64,000 bases of DNA from Ophthalmolycus amberensis. Its lineage: Eukaryota > Chordata > Actinopteri > Perciformes > Zoarcidae. Where the stretch lies: positions 1,240,001-1,304,000 of the forward strand of contig JAFEUB010000908.1 in assembly GCA_024529925.1 (NCBI GenBank), read 5' to 3'. A program made the position numbers and the translations under genes. The notes under the pieces are model-generated. The model worked only from the letters and a program-made list of their open reading frames with translations, did no database searches and was not told the origin of the DNA. How positions within the stretch are numbered: the stretch's first letter is position 1; each line of letters starts with the position of its first letter. Of this stretch, positions 34,918 to 47,590 are shown piece by piece.

Positions 34918-36800
34918 AATTTGTAAAACGATGTTTATTATTATAATTTCTAATAATTCTGTGTGGAGAAGTTTCCATGGGAAACAGACGAGACATACAT
35001 TTAATTAAATTACATATTTACTTCAGAAATTCAAAATCCACACAATTTTATGCCAATACGGGCATTTACCAAGATTTAAGCTGCTTTGTTTTGCGTAATG
35101 AAATCATGTTTACACTCTGCAAATATAACAGTTGGTTAGCGTAAATGTTTTTTTCTAATTGGAAAGTAGTTTGCAAAGCCATTTCAGAAAAAAATACACA
35201 AGATCATCAAAGACTTTAAATTCATACTTTTTCTATTGCCCATCTGTATTGTGCATTGCCTTGCCTGACCCTAATCACTTCTATACTGGTTTGAAGACTT
35301 TAGTGCCTAACCCATTAGTGCACAACCCACCCCTTGCTAAACAGGGAACAGACATACACGCACCCACACATTTGCACACTGCAATTAGATCACATCTGAG
35401 GAGCATTACCCGTTCCTCCAGTGTTTACACAAGGTCAGCCCTGACGAGAGGAAGTGGGAGGTTCAGATATTATTTTGACACTCACTGTAATGCCTTTCTC
35501 TGCACACTGCCCAGCCATGTGTTTTCCCTGGGGTTAAGTGTGGTATTACTTGATGTTTAGATTAATGAATGTCAGCGCTAACTGACAGCTCATGCAAATC
35601 ACAGATGTTTGGGAATGCTGGTTAGAGTTTGGTTGTACTTACAATTTGCTTATTTGGTCATACTTGTACCTTAGCAGTGGCATGTGAAAACACATTGGCT
35701 ACTTACCATGGCCATAGTATACGGTGCTGCATAGAAAAATGATTTGAATGGACCTGTTGTTTCGTTCCATGTGTTCCTGTGCTCATTAACACGTACACCC
35801 ACTCTTAACATATGGAATGCCTGGCAATGTCTGCCATAACCATAATAAACGTACAATTCATTGGCTAAATGCTATGTGTGACTGTATAGACACAGGTGTC
35901 GCCATCGCCGTTACCCGTCTCTGCATCGCATTATTTCACACAACTGGCGAATGATTCTTTTTCAAAGACAAGTTAAATATGTAGCGGTGAAAATAATGTA
36001 CTTGCTTCTTTCTCTTGTTTTTTTCTAGCGGAATGCCTTGCATGTATTTTGTAAAAAGGACAAGGGAGGGAGGTGAAGACAGACGGAGAAAGATAGAAAT
36101 TGACAAAATGAGAAAAACAGCATTGATTGAGCATTAAAGCTGTTGGGACTCTATATAAAAAGCTTTCATAATAGACACAATTGATTGCCCGTTTGTTGTT
36201 TTCTCTGTTTTATGTCTTTTAATGTTGTCTGTATGCAGTGTTTGGGCCATTATTTTGTGATTTAAACACTTTTGTATGGTGGTGTGATGTACGATTATGC
36301 TAATTGAAAGGCAGAAAGCCATAGTGTGAGACCTGTATTATACTTGGAGATTAGTGAACCATAATTGTTGTGTAGGGCCTTCAACTCAGGCTGCGAAATG
36401 TGCTGCTTTACATCCCCCATCCATTTTTCCTCTTTTCTGTCTTTCTGTCTGCCAGTCCTCCCACTTCTCTGCCCCCGTGCGTCTCCCCCTCCACCTATCC
36501 TCGACCTGGTTCTTGATCCCGACACTCGGAGCAGATACTTCTGGTAGGATTATTATTTCTCCCACTTTGATGCGAGAACTGTGTTTCACAAAGACAGAGT
36601 TAGGATGAGGGGGCGATGGGCAGAGAAGGGATAAGACAGAGGGGATGAAAAAAAAGAGGGATAAAGAGACAGAGAAAAGGAAAGTGAAAAGGTGGCAGAG
36701 ATGTGAGGAATCCTCACTTGGCAGCCAGATATATAATCACATAGTGTGAGTGTGTGTGAGCAATTGTGTGTGATTTTGCACGTGACTGCTTGTACATTAT

Positions 36801-36828
36801 TGTGTGTGTGTGTGTATGTGTGTGTGGG
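36801..36828 (+). repeat. GT microsatellite
   Basis: About 13 GT units with one TATG interruption. Confidence 0.9.
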
Positions 36829-37109
36829 GTACCCCTGATGGTAGGCGCTTCCACCCGAGGCTGTGTTTGCAGAGGTGTGTCGCTGTTGCTGTGGGCTAGC
36901 GAAGGTCAACAAGGGGGTACAGGCCAGGCTGCTGTTACTCATTGGCTCCCAGGCAGAGGCTCTGGACTTGCCCATTAGGCCAATCACTCACAACCAGCTG
37001 ACCCCTGACAGCCTATCAGCTTACTTGGCCTGGAGGCTGAGAGCAAAAAGACAAAGGCAGAGGCGTCGGTGAGGGTTATGTTATTGGAAGAGAGCTTGGA
37101 AAGAAATGG

Positions 37110-37113
<4 letters not shown>

Positions 37114-37143
<30 letters not shown>
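37114..37143 (+). repeat. GA microsatellite
   Basis: About 15 perfect GA units. Opposed in sense to the CT run at 38016-38067. Confidence 0.93.
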
Positions 37144-37145
<2 letters not shown>

Positions 37146-37199
37146 AGAATGAGCAAGACTGTTTAGCATGGTTTCAGCTGAGGAGCCAAAGGTGAGAGC

Positions 37200-37370
37200 A
37201 AGTGGTGGGCGAGAGCGCCCTTAATCTGTGGCTGGCCTCTGTACAGTAATTACATTAGAGTCAAATGGATCCCTGTATCTGAAAGCAACACATTTATGCC
37301 CTGCAGGAGAATCCCTGGCTAATTGTAATCCACCAAGACGGAGCTAACGCAAGAAGTGCCTACCTTTTTA
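37200..37370. promoter_or_regulatory. candidate enhancer with TAATTA
   Basis: Complex patch with CCCTTAATC, an eight-base palindrome GTAATTAC at 37246-37253, ACATTAGAG and GGCTAATTGTAATCC near 37317. No repeats or open frame. Confidence 0.3.
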
Positions 37371-38010
37371 AAGTGAAGAGATTTAGGAGAATGCTTTTGT
37401 GTGAATTATTGTGTGTATTAAGTGCGTGCGAGTGTGTCTTCTTTCATGAATTCTATATGTCTATTGGTTGCACAAATAAAAAGAAGCATCTAAAAGGGAA
37501 GATATGAGCATTGTTTCCATGCGAATTAATGAATCCTGAGTGTGGATATCTGTGCACATCGATATGCGTTCCTGTATTTACATGCGTTATGGCTCTTGGC
37601 TGCAGAGTATGTTGGCAGCATTGCTTCTAGCATCGCTTGAGGGATAGGTGGATGGTGGAATGGCAGGATGGAGAGATAGACTACAGGAGGAATGGATGGA
37701 TGGAATGAAAGAAGGGGGGTTAGTATATCTAGTGAGATGAGCCAGGCGCAGCCGGAGGGGAGGAGAGGTTGATCTGTTTAGTGTCCGTCTCCTGCCAGCT
37801 TTCACTGGTCATTAAAAGTAGGCTGTTATCAGACAGTGCAGGGAGGACTACCCAACCAGCCAGCACAGTGCTGCGTCTTCAGGTAACAGCTCCTTATCTG
37901 TTCGCTGATTGCCTTCATGCTCCCAATCCGTCTGACGTTGGCGTCTCAATCAGTCTTTAAATAATCTGCCTCCTCACGGAGCAGCAGCGCAAGGAGGTCC
38001 GCCTCCATAC

Positions 38011-38015
<5 letters not shown>
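37371..38015. other. non-coding stretch, no gene seen
   Basis: Contains GGAT/GGAATGG-type decayed repeats at 37640-37715 and a complex patch at 37860-38010 (GCTGATTGCC, CAATCAGTC, TAAATAATC) that could be regulatory. Confidence 0.5.

Positions 38016-38067
<52 letters not shown>
38016..38067 (+). repeat. CT microsatellite
   Basis: About 25 CT units, nearly perfect, followed by a TTTCTCTCCCC stretch. Confidence 0.95.
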
Positions 38068-41000
38068 CCCTGCTCTCTATCTTCTCCTTTCCTTGTTGTG
38101 TATGAGTTGATGTTGAATATTAATGCGAGAAAGCATTCTGTCTCACACACTTAGAGGAAATAAACAAACAAGAGTCTAAATCTGCCTGGGTCTGCTGTGC
38201 TCCCTCGGAGCATGTGTACCGTGCACAGCCCAATCCCACAGATCTGAATACTCGGCTTTGAGCTAAAGAGCCAGCGCTTCACACAGCAATGCTGACATTA
38301 CATTCTGGGCCCTGCCTTCTGAGAGGTTACTAACAAATGGAGAATAACAATCTGAATAAAAATAATAATTTGAAACTATTTGTTTAACATGTTTTTTTAT
38401 ATAGCTGCTTGTTATAATTAATTGGAAAATATGAACGTGACTTTTTTTAATTTGCTATTCATTTTTAAATTAATCTATTAGAGTATGTTCCTTACACTTA
38501 TCTGAACATTGTTTTATGGAAATTTGAAAAAAATTAATGAGCAAGAATGGAAAAAGTAAATTGCATGGAGTCGTTCTTGGCTTGGAGCCATTGTATGACT
38601 GAAGAGAGAAAATCAACTTTTACCTCAAAGTTGTTGGAGTTCTTTACCGCAACTCTAGGGCAGCGCTAAGTTGAGCTGGCAAGTCCCGCTGCCAACAGCA
38701 TGGCTGACATGCTACACCAAGCCTCCCACTCACCTCCCACCCCGGGCCCACAGTACAGGACCACTAAGGCTGTCAACTCCACAGTAGTTATCTCTCCTAC
38801 ACTCAGAGAGGGAGGAGAACTAAGTTAGATGGAGAGATAAAGTGAGGGATAAGTTATTCAGTAACTAAAACAACTGTAAAGAGAGAATGAAGGGAAGAGT
38901 GAGATAATGAGGGAGCGAGTGAGTGTGTGAGTGGGTGAGTGAGCTACTAGCAAGAAATCTCATTCGACTCTTCTTTATTTTGACTTTATAAATGGAAATG
39001 GCTTTCCTGACTTTATACAGCATATTGATGAATATGTCGATTTGAACATTATCCTGTTTGACTCCCAACCACTGTTCCTCAAATCAACTTTTTTCTTCTC
39101 ACTATGTTTATTATGGGAACTTGTCAGTTAAAGGCTGTGGAGAAAAAGTGATATGAAAGCTGACTGGGTGAGACTGACTGTAAGAAAATGCTCCTTTGTT
39201 TCCTCACCAGCACAGAAATGTCTCCTTCCGCCTCTACAATTCTCCCATCATTATAAGCTGACTCTGCGAGGCAGGACTTGGGTTTACTCGAAAAATAAGG
39301 CATTATAATTTCCTTACCATTAAAATTTCAACCCTTTGGAACATAGAAGAACGTAACGTTTGATGCTTTACCTATTTCCCCCACTTTTAAAAAGTAAGTA
39401 AAGACTAAATCATGTTTTCGCAATGTGTGTGTGTGAGCAATTTCTGTATCTCTTAAACAGTATCAACCAATACAAAAACAGAAAAAAACATCGTTATCGT
39501 ACTGCCCTCCAGCATAATGTTACAGTCACTCTGCTGTCTATGTTGGCCCAACACCGACTTGAGACGCTACAGTGCCCCTTTACCAGGTGCTGTTATGTCA
39601 AAGAGCGAGAGTGAGCCATCAACAGAGTGTGATACTGCAGGGACAAATGAAAATGTGCTACACTGGTCAAATGGGAATAAAGTTAGCTATTGATGAATCA
39701 GAAAGAAGTGTAGTGTGCTGGTTATGTCAGAAGCGTTGCTATTGATTCTCGGTTTAGGTTCCGGGACAAAAGGTCATTTTCATATTTTCAAAGGTTTTGT
39801 TTTTGTTTTGTTTTCATCAATTCAGCTCTATTTTTGACCTTAACCACCAAATCAATACATAACATCTCCAACTTAATGCTTGCACATATAATTATGTCTT
39901 TAATCATAAACGTTACCCCTACTGGCACAAGAATCTGTAAGACAATACCTACACGATATTATTAAACTTGACTACCTGTACCAAACAATAATGTACGAAA
40001 AAAAGGAATCAAAAAATTTAAATAATACCAGTCCATGACATTTAAAATATGAACAGTCTAAATTTTCTGTGAAAGTAAACTGAGTATCTTAAAATGTTGG
40101 AATGTTTTCACTAAACAAAACAATCTATTTATATCTCTTAGGCCCTTGGAAATTGTGAGTGACTTTCACTATTTTCACTTTATTTATTGTCCAATTAATT
40201 ATAAAATAAATAATTAATATGGAAAATAACAGTTTGTTACATACCTATCCATAAGTATGAACCCAAGAGTATGGTTAGCTGCTAACATGTTTGTTACCTT
40301 TTAAAATCTCTTTAACTTGACACCAGTTTTTTTTGTCATTATAGATATTCCAGTATATTTACATTGTAACTGTATGTTACGTATTGAAGTGTTTTCTTTC
40401 AGATTAGGGTATTTATGAGTGACAAATACCTAAATATTTTGTCATAGTATCTTGGTCAGTGGACAGTGATGGAAAGGTATTTGTTCCAGCAGCTGGTAGC
40501 AGCTCCAGTAGATGGTGTAATCGTGACTGTACTTATTGACTGTACTCATACCTCAGAGTGAGTCAGATAAATGAATGTTCCACCTCCGTCACCACTTCAC
40601 TACTGATGTCATATGGGATTTTAGACTGTAGGTGACAACCAAGTAATAACTCCTCTATCTCTCCACCTCGAGCTCTCTCTTTTCTTTCGCTCGCTTGCTC
40701 GCTCCCTTCCACCTCTACCTCGAAAGCATACTTCCATTCCTCAGTTATCTGTCTCTCTCTGTCTGCTTCTCCGGTCCCTCTCTGTCTCTCCTTCCTCGCC
40801 CCTGCTCTCATCCATGTGATGTGTGATATGTATCATTGGTTAAGACTACTCCAGGCCGGCATGTTGACATTCCCCCGTGCCTCTTCATCTCTCCCCGCAG
40901 AGCTGAGTGCTGTTGAGTTGTGTTGATTAATGATATTGATCGCTCCACACACTGCTTGACTTTCAGTGAACGAGGGCGGGAGAGGGAGATGGAGAAAAAG

Positions 41001-41470
41001 AGTGAGAGAGATAGAAATTGGAGGAAAAAAAAATAACTCACTCGCTCTCGATAAAGTATACATATTTATTTTCACAATATCTATTTCCATGGCAACCATA
41101 CCATAGGAAAATAGATGGAGAGAGTATAGATGCATAAAAAAAGGAGAGGAAAAACACAACAGGTCTGGTTTAGAGGTGATGAGGGTGCATGTAAGTTCAC
41201 TTATTTGTGGCTGTCTGCTGCCAAGTTGGATGCATGTCTGTGGTGAACGATGAGGAAAAATGTTCAGGTGCCGTCAGCATGTGCGACAACTCATCAATGG
41301 GACTAAAAGCAGGATGTCAATATCCTCTCAGGATGGTCTCCTAGACGCCTGATAAGTTGTGTCAATAGCAATGAGGAAGTGTCAATACTTTTTTAGGAGT
41401 GGAGTGTCTCATCTGATAGAGTTAGTCACATGGATAGATGATATAGATGAGGATGATTTATGAGCCTTAT
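38068..41470. other. non-coding stretch, AT-rich, no gene seen
   Basis: Very AT-rich at 38340-38560 and 39770-40460, with short A and T runs. A GAGTGAGTGAG-type decayed repeat lies at 38900-38945, and a pyrimidine-rich stretch at 40655-40810. No recognised gene or element. Confidence 0.6.
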
Positions 41471-41479
41471 GAGGAGGAA

Positions 41480-41760
41480 TTCACTGACTCTGTGCCGCCA
41501 GTAAGCAGTTACCAATGTGAACATATTTTAAGGTTTTTTGTCATCATTAGTGAGATCATTAATGGTATCATCCGTGGTGTTATTTGAGATGCGATACGGC
41601 ACTCGATGCTAGCAAGGGGACTTTCCAACATGACGCTAACTAATGGAGCTCCCAGGCCTAGCAGGACACATGGGGAGAGTCATACCACAACTATGGTGGG
41701 GTTTGCAGGCTCCCATGAAAGCTTAACTCCCAGGGAAATGTATTAAAGCACTGGTATGAA
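41480..41760. promoter_or_regulatory. candidate conserved non-coding region
   Basis: Complex sequence with TCATCATTAGTGAGATCATTAATGG, GACGCTAACTAATGG-like words and no repeats. Selected by appearance only. Confidence 0.2.
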
Positions 41761-41913
41761 GTCTGCGTGTGCGTGTTCATGATGGTGTGTCAGTGCAGGA
41801 CAGGATGCGGAGTGTGTGAACCAGGGTCTGTCCCACTGATTCAGCTGGTGTTCAGGAAGAGGGGAAACATAATAAGTGAGAGTATTTGAGTATTCAACAT
41901 GTCGTCACTGTTC

Positions 41914-41947
41914 CGTGTGTGTGTGTGTGTGTGGGGGGGGGGGGGGG
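41914..41947 (+). repeat. GT microsatellite joined to a G15 homopolymer
   Basis: About 9 GT units run directly into 15 G bases (41933-41947). The layout mirrors the CT plus C34 compound at 19143-19201. Confidence 0.93.
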
Positions 41948-44120
41948 ACAAAGGTGCACACGTTTTCCTCACATACCAACAGGGCAGTCCTACGCACCGC
42001 ACCCCCTATGTGAACAAACATAAGAAGGCGCCCACATTCATTCTGCTGATTTTGGTGTAATGGAGTAGGGCATAACCTTCCTAAGGTGTGTCACCAGAGC
42101 CATAATGCCGTCAACACCACTACAAAACTGAAACAGGAAAATGTTGACAGTGACATCACCCCATCACATGCCCACACTGCTCACTGCTCACTGAGTGCCT
42201 TTAGGTCCCTGTGAATATTCATGAAACTGAATTGCTCATTTATTTGAGTATGTGCATCTGAAAGTATGTGTTTATAAGATAACTTCCACACATGTTTATG
42301 TTTGTGCAAGTTTTTACTCGCTTGTGCAAAGTGCCTGTTTTGCATGTGTGTGGGTTTCTGGGTGTGCATGTGCGCTCATGCTCTCTACTGTCTGGCCTTC
42401 TCTTGTTCTCCCAGCTGTCCTAACACTGGTCTGTGTTGACAGTAAACACAGCTGCAGGTCACAGAGGCCCCGCTCTGGTCGGACATTGGGCTCTGAAGGC
42501 CAATGGGGGAGCGAGCATACAGGGAGCATGAATGCAGGAAAGGGAAGGTGGAACTACAGAGCACTGAAGAGGAAGGAGAAATGGTTAGGAAGGAGAGGAG
42601 ACTCATGTTTGGTCCAGCACGTACCCCTCTACTCTTGTTGAGGCTGACACTAGGAGGTGGAAGGAAAGGCAGGAGGGCATAGTGAAAAGTTTCTGTGGTC
42701 AATGGCAAAGAGAGATGTGAAGAAAAAATTGGAGAAAACCAGGGAAGGATGAGAGAGGAGAAAAATAAGGTGTAAATGAAAATGGAGAAGGAGATAGGGA
42801 GAGATAATGCCGTCTACATCCTGGGGGTCAGAATCAAAACACAGCTAATAACAGCAGACACTAAGTGATCCGTACCCATGTGCCTCATTAAATATCAATG
42901 GCATCAGACATCTACATTTCTGAGACTTTCTCCATAATTTTTAATTGGATGTATCTTTACGGATCAATACATTGCGATAAATCATCTGAGTATTATGTTT
43001 TTAACAGATGACATTAGCATTGCTTACAGACACACTGCCATTAGGGTTCCATGACCTTTGTATGCGTGATTGATAGATTGTCTGACCCTGTCTGCATGTC
43101 GTGGCCCTGGCTGTAAGAGACACGTTGTTTTGGTAACCCACCAATCTCTATGTATACACTCCCCTGTGAGTGTCCATGCAGAGGGAAGAGGCGAAGATAT
43201 GTGAGGATATACAGACACTTACACAAACACAGTCAGACACCCACAACCCACTCCCACCCGTACACATGAGCACACACATGCACATCCACACACACTAGCA
43301 CCAGAAAAAACCCATTTGACGTGTTCCTTTCCGGCCCCTAAGGACAGATCAGGCACAGCTGTGACTTGGGAGGTCATGAGGCTCGGAGGGGTCAGACTGA
43401 GCAGACTCTGAGAGAGCCCAACTCTGGGTCACAGGTCACCCCCAGCAGCCCTGACGGTGTGAAAGGTCATGGGTCATAGTCTCACCACGATGCGTCGGCA
43501 GGGTAGGGTTTCAAAAGGCTGCTGGGACTAGTGAGAGGCACAGATTTATAGATACTGAGCTGAGACCCGGTCCTCAGCCCAAGGTAATTACACAGAATAT
43601 GAGCATGCCCGTTGAGGCTTGGCCGCCATATTTCATTTCCACCCTGAGCCCCTGTAGACTGAAATAATACATGAGATAGCCAGGGAGAGGCGAGAGGCGA
43701 GACCAGGGGGCAGAGAGGCAGAGAAAGGAAGATCCATTGATGCAAGGGAAGAAGAGATAGAAAGTGACGGATAGAGAGAGAAAGAGTGAGACAATGAGAG
43801 GGAAAGAGTGTGAGAGTGAATAAGCAAGTTATAAAGTCAGAGTGAGAGAAAGAGTGAGTACGAGACCAAGTAGAAGCAAAGGCAAAGGGTCATATTTGTT
43901 ACCAAACAAAACTCCATTCTTAGCAACAAGACCTTTGACGTCAAATTCCAGTAAGACAGGGAGAAGGTCACAAGGATCATCCCCGGGGAACGCCGGGAGC
44001 CGGAATGACACGAAGCATGGACAGCAGGGAGTGACAGCCTCGCGAGAGGAGAGGAGCATAGGAACAGATGGAGCGAGGGAGGGGAGTGAAAGAAAAGAAG
44101 AGCCCAGAAATTAGATTAGT
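41948..44120. other. non-coding stretch, no gene seen
   Basis: Unique DNA with small CACTGCT tandem repeats near 42174-42195, purine-rich patches at 42655-42810 and 43740-43860, and CA-rich parts at 43255-43300. The 129-codon frame at 42252-42641 is not recognisable. Confidence 0.55.
43702..43711 (+). promoter_or_regulatory. possible CTCF site
   Basis: ACCAGGGGGC matches the centre of the CTCF core exactly, and the following AGAG is tolerable. The two bases before it (AG in place of CC) do not fit. Confidence 0.3.
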
Positions 44121-44129
44121 TTAGAAAGT

Positions 44130-44850
44130 GAAGTTGTGATGCAGCGGGCTTGATATCCTGCTCGGAGCAGTTTCCCGTGAGAACCAGATCGGGCCACTGC
44201 GAGCTCAGTGAGACAGTTCAAACATATTTACCCCTCGTTGGAAGGTACAAATTAAATTAGGCTCTTCCACAAAGACGAGATGCTTTCCCCTTCTGTTTTG
44301 ATGTCATGGTAGTTGGGCGGTATAGAGTGGGGGTCGGCCCTCTCTGGCCTGCATGCATTTATCTTAGAGGCCATTCATCTTCCTGTAGCCCCCCACCCCC
44401 CTTCTCCTTTTCTAGATCCTTCTGTCCCTTTTTGCAAAACACTGTATCAAAGTCCTTCTCTGTCTCGTTACCCACACGCATACACAAACACAGACTAAAA
44501 CGGACAAAATGTAAGAACAGGTCACAGCTCTGTCCTCTTCTCAGCACTAACTCTATTATCCCTCATTCGGCCCCTCACCTTCTCTCACCCCCACCCCCAC
44601 CCGCCTCCCCCTCCTTATCTGGTGTCATTTGAAAAGACTATATTCTGTGTAACAATTGGACATGCCCATCCTTTTGTTCCTCCCTTAACAATGCCATCAC
44701 AGGTTTCATTGGAGATCATTACAGTAATTGCTTCATAATTGCATCAACTTTAGCCTTTGCTGCGACCCATTCTCTGAGTACATCCAGGCCCTGTCACAGA
44801 CTCTGTGCTGCAGAGTGCCGTGTGACCTCAGACCAGAAACTAGGGGGGTC
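44130..44850. promoter_or_regulatory. candidate non-coding elements around a C-rich stretch
   Basis: Two complex patches: 44130-44290 (with AAATTAAATTAGG) and 44660-44850 (with CATTACAGTAATTGC and CATAATTGCATC). Between them is a pyrimidine-rich stretch with C runs. No coding sense. Confidence 0.25.
44588..44611 (-). other. G-quadruplex candidate on the minus strand
   Basis: Four C runs of 5, 5, 3 and 5 bases at 44588-44592, 44594-44598, 44600-44602 and 44607-44611 have spacers of 1, 1 and 4 bases. The minus strand therefore satisfies the standard three-tetrad rule. Confidence 0.7.
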
Positions 44851-46120
44851 GCTGTCATTTAGCCTTTGGCCAACCTGGCAGTACTACAGCATTCCTGTAC
44901 TGGCAAGATGACTTATTTCCCTTTTTCTTTGCGTCTGTTTTCACGCAGGCTTTATACTTTTTTCTCTTTCTCTTTTTTTCTTTCACTTTCTCTTCCTGCT
45001 CGTTACTCTTTCTTACATTCTCATTTCTCAGTTTCTTGTGTTGGCGGATCATAAATGTTTCCAGACAGTATTGTGAAGGACAGTACAGGGAGGCCTTCAC
45101 CCTCCACCCTCTGGTCCTGTATTTATAGAAAGCAGCATCTGCTTCCAATGCTGCTGATTTTTTTTGGGGAAGGGAGAAAGCGCTTGATGACTCAACTGAG
45201 CATTTTGATGAAGGTTCATTCCGAAAGCTTCAGGAGTTAGAAAACTTGTTGAATTCGAGAACCGAGTCCATCAGGTTTCTTAATCATGTGCGTCATCACA
45301 CACGTATGCGTGTGCACACACTACGTACACACTTAAAGCAGCCCCTTGCCCTTCCTCTCAGCGCTTATCTAGCCCTAACTCCCTCAGAGACAAACTAAAC
45401 CACCACTGTGACACTCCGACAGAAAAAAAAATCCTTGAGAGTTGTACAGACACACAATAAATCAATCCATTATTTACGAGTGAACTCATTCAGAAAGGAA
45501 GCATATGTAATCTACTCATCCATGCTGAGAGGATGCTGCGCGAGAGAGGAGGAGAGGAAGAGAAGGAGAAGTGGGGAGTGTTCAGGGACGAGGCAGGCGG
45601 CCAGCTGAGAACGAATTCTGTTTCTGTTCCTAACTCCCTAAAGAGAGGTGGGAACCAGTAAACAAACAAACGGAGTGAGAAAGTGTTTCCTTCTTTAATG
45701 ACAAAGGAGGCTGAGAGATGAAGGCAGGGTAGGAGGGACGCATGGCTACGAGCTGGCCCAGTGTGTCAGCTGTCAGCCTCTCTGTGTGTGAGTGTGTGTG
45801 TGTGTGCCCTCTGCCCTGTTCGTTTGCAGGCGAGCGGCCTACACAAAGACGCAGATGGGTAAACAAAGCCATTGTTCACTGTTTTGTTTTTTATTATGTT
45901 GGGAGAGATTAGTTGATTTTTCTCAGTCAGGGCCAAGAAGAGTCGAGGCAAGTGGCAAACGTTCCCATCAGTCGCCATCTTCACACACACAGAAACACAC
46001 TCACGCAGAGTCTCGCCCCTCCACCATACCCCGCATTGAGTCTGTCACGCCCCTGTCAGCTCCTATCACAGTGCGTCTACCTGAAGTATGGAGATGAGGC
46101 CTTTGTGGTCCCCTGTCCCA
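44851..46120. other. non-coding stretch, no gene seen
   Basis: Contains a pyrimidine-rich stretch (44920-45030), a purine-rich stretch (45540-45580), and a short GT run (45788-45807). Open frames overlap on both strands and are not recognisable. Confidence 0.55.
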
Positions 46121-46140
46121 GCCTGGATGCCCATTCTTTT

Positions 46141-46168
46141 GGGCTCAGGTCTATTATGGCCTGAGCCC
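46141..46168. repeat. GC-rich inverted repeat, 9-base arms
   Basis: GGGCTCAGG (46141-46149) and CCTGAGCCC (46160-46168) pair perfectly around a 10-base loop, just before the CA run. Confidence 0.85.
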
Positions 46169-46194
46169 GGGGCGGATCTCCAGCACTCCAGGCA

Positions 46195-46222
46195 TACACA
46201 CACACACACACACACACACACA
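46195..46222 (+). repeat. CA microsatellite
   Basis: About 13 perfect CA units, with CAGCACTCC on both sides of the area (46180 and 46222). Confidence 0.93.
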
Positions 46223-46422
46223 GCACTCCTGGGGTCATACTCTTTCAACCTCAGGGGCTCGACTTCTGCCACCACAGCCTGACAAATCACCCCGCGACAC
46301 ACAAAAAAAGCGCCAGGGCCCCAGCGTGAGAGGGGCCCGGTTCCAAGCAGCTCCTCCAATCTCCGCTCTGCTACAAGCAACGCCAGCGAGCTGCTATTAC
46401 CCTACTCCCACTGGATTTGGAC

Positions 46423-46526
46423 AAAGGGGAGGAAAGAAGAAGAGGGGAAGGAGAGTGGAAAAAAAGAGAGAGAAGGCCAAAAGAGAGAAATGGGAAGAGA
46501 GAAAGAGATGGGAGGAAGAAAGAGAC
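46423..46526 (+). repeat. long purine tract
   Basis: About 100 bases almost entirely A and G on the plus strand, with only a few pyrimidines (TGG, CC, TG). It is not a simple tandem repeat. Confidence 0.8.
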
Positions 46527-46559
46527 ATTTAGGTTCTTTCATTCGGTGGACTATGATAA

Positions 46560-46760
46560 ATGGCCTGGCCTTTAGCTTGTCTGTGCTCCCTCAGCGCTCT
46601 CTCTGGGCCTCCCCTGACAAGAGGGCCTTTGAGGGAGAACGGACCCCACAAATATTGCTCTTTGTCCAAGACAGAGCACAGCCAAGACCCCAATGCTCCC
46701 ACTTTAATCAAGTAAAACCAGCAAAGCAAGGGTCTGCTTTTATGTGTGAGTCAATCACTT
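46560..46760. promoter_or_regulatory. candidate non-coding element
   Basis: Complex sequence after the purine tract, including CCACTTTAATCAAG and ACAAATATTGC. It is open on the plus strand as part of a 152-codon frame (46490-46948), but that translation has no domain and runs through a GT microsatellite. Confidence 0.2.
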
Positions 46761-47538
46761 TGTGTGTGTGTGCGTATGTACTACTAAGTACTGTGTGTGT
46801 GTGTGTGAGAAGAGGAGACAGAGAAGAGACAGGAGGGGGAGAAGTCTATGAGGACAGAAGAGAAGTCAGCACACTACATTACACTGGCACGTCTCCCCAT
46901 TACTCCTTTAAAGACATTCAGATCTTTGCCTTAGGGGTACGTGGGTAGATTTGGGGGAAGGCAGAATTCAGATACACCCCAAAGGCACATTACAAACTGA
47001 CTCAGCGATCAAAACAAGTTGTGAAGTTCACCTCTTACAAGGGGAGGTCTGAGCGAGACAAAAGTATCTGGAAGAGAAAAACAAATCATTTTTTCCATAC
47101 TTAATGTTAAATTATCTGTTTCACGTAGCTACACTCGCAAATGATTAACCTCAGTATACAGTATTCAGCTATACAGCAGTTATAGTGCAAATGTGTTTTG
47201 ATGTGTTTCTATGCTTATGTTTACTGTGACTTTGTGGCCAACTAATAATTACACAGTGTATCAGGTGCGTCGCAATAAGCCCACAAAGGCAGATTACCCG
47301 ATTTAGAGCGTTACAATCAAGTTAATGGATTCCAAAAGCTGATTAGCAAGGTTGACAAAACAATGTCTAAAAAGGCGAGAGTGAACGCCCTTAGTGTCAT
47401 AGATGGAAGTTCATGGTGGATTAATTGTTTATGTGGCAGGCCTACTGGCAGCGAGGGTGTACAGGGTAGAATTACACTCTCTGTAAAATTAATGCTCAGG
47501 TCTCGTAGAGAGGGGGCGAACTGGGTAAGGCTGTTCGT

Positions 47539-47590
47539 ATCCTTATTATCACAACAATTGTCACACAACAGTAGTTGTGATAATAAGGAT
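47539..47590. repeat. perfect inverted repeat, 17-base arms
   Basis: ATCCTTATTATCACAAC (47539-47555) and GTTGTGATAATAAGGAT (47574-47590) are perfectly complementary around an 18-base loop. Confidence 0.95.

Larger units (their letters stand above)
34920..37190. other. non-coding stretch, no gene seen
   Basis: Unique DNA with a perfect octamer ATGCAAAT at 35592-35599, a purine-rich patch at 36600-36715, a GT run at 36801-36828 and a GA run at 37114-37143. Open frames (for example 35159-35560) have no domain. Confidence 0.55.

Noticed and set aside
46490..46948. 152-codon plus-strand open frame
   Set aside because: No domain; its second half crosses a GT run and purine-rich sequence.
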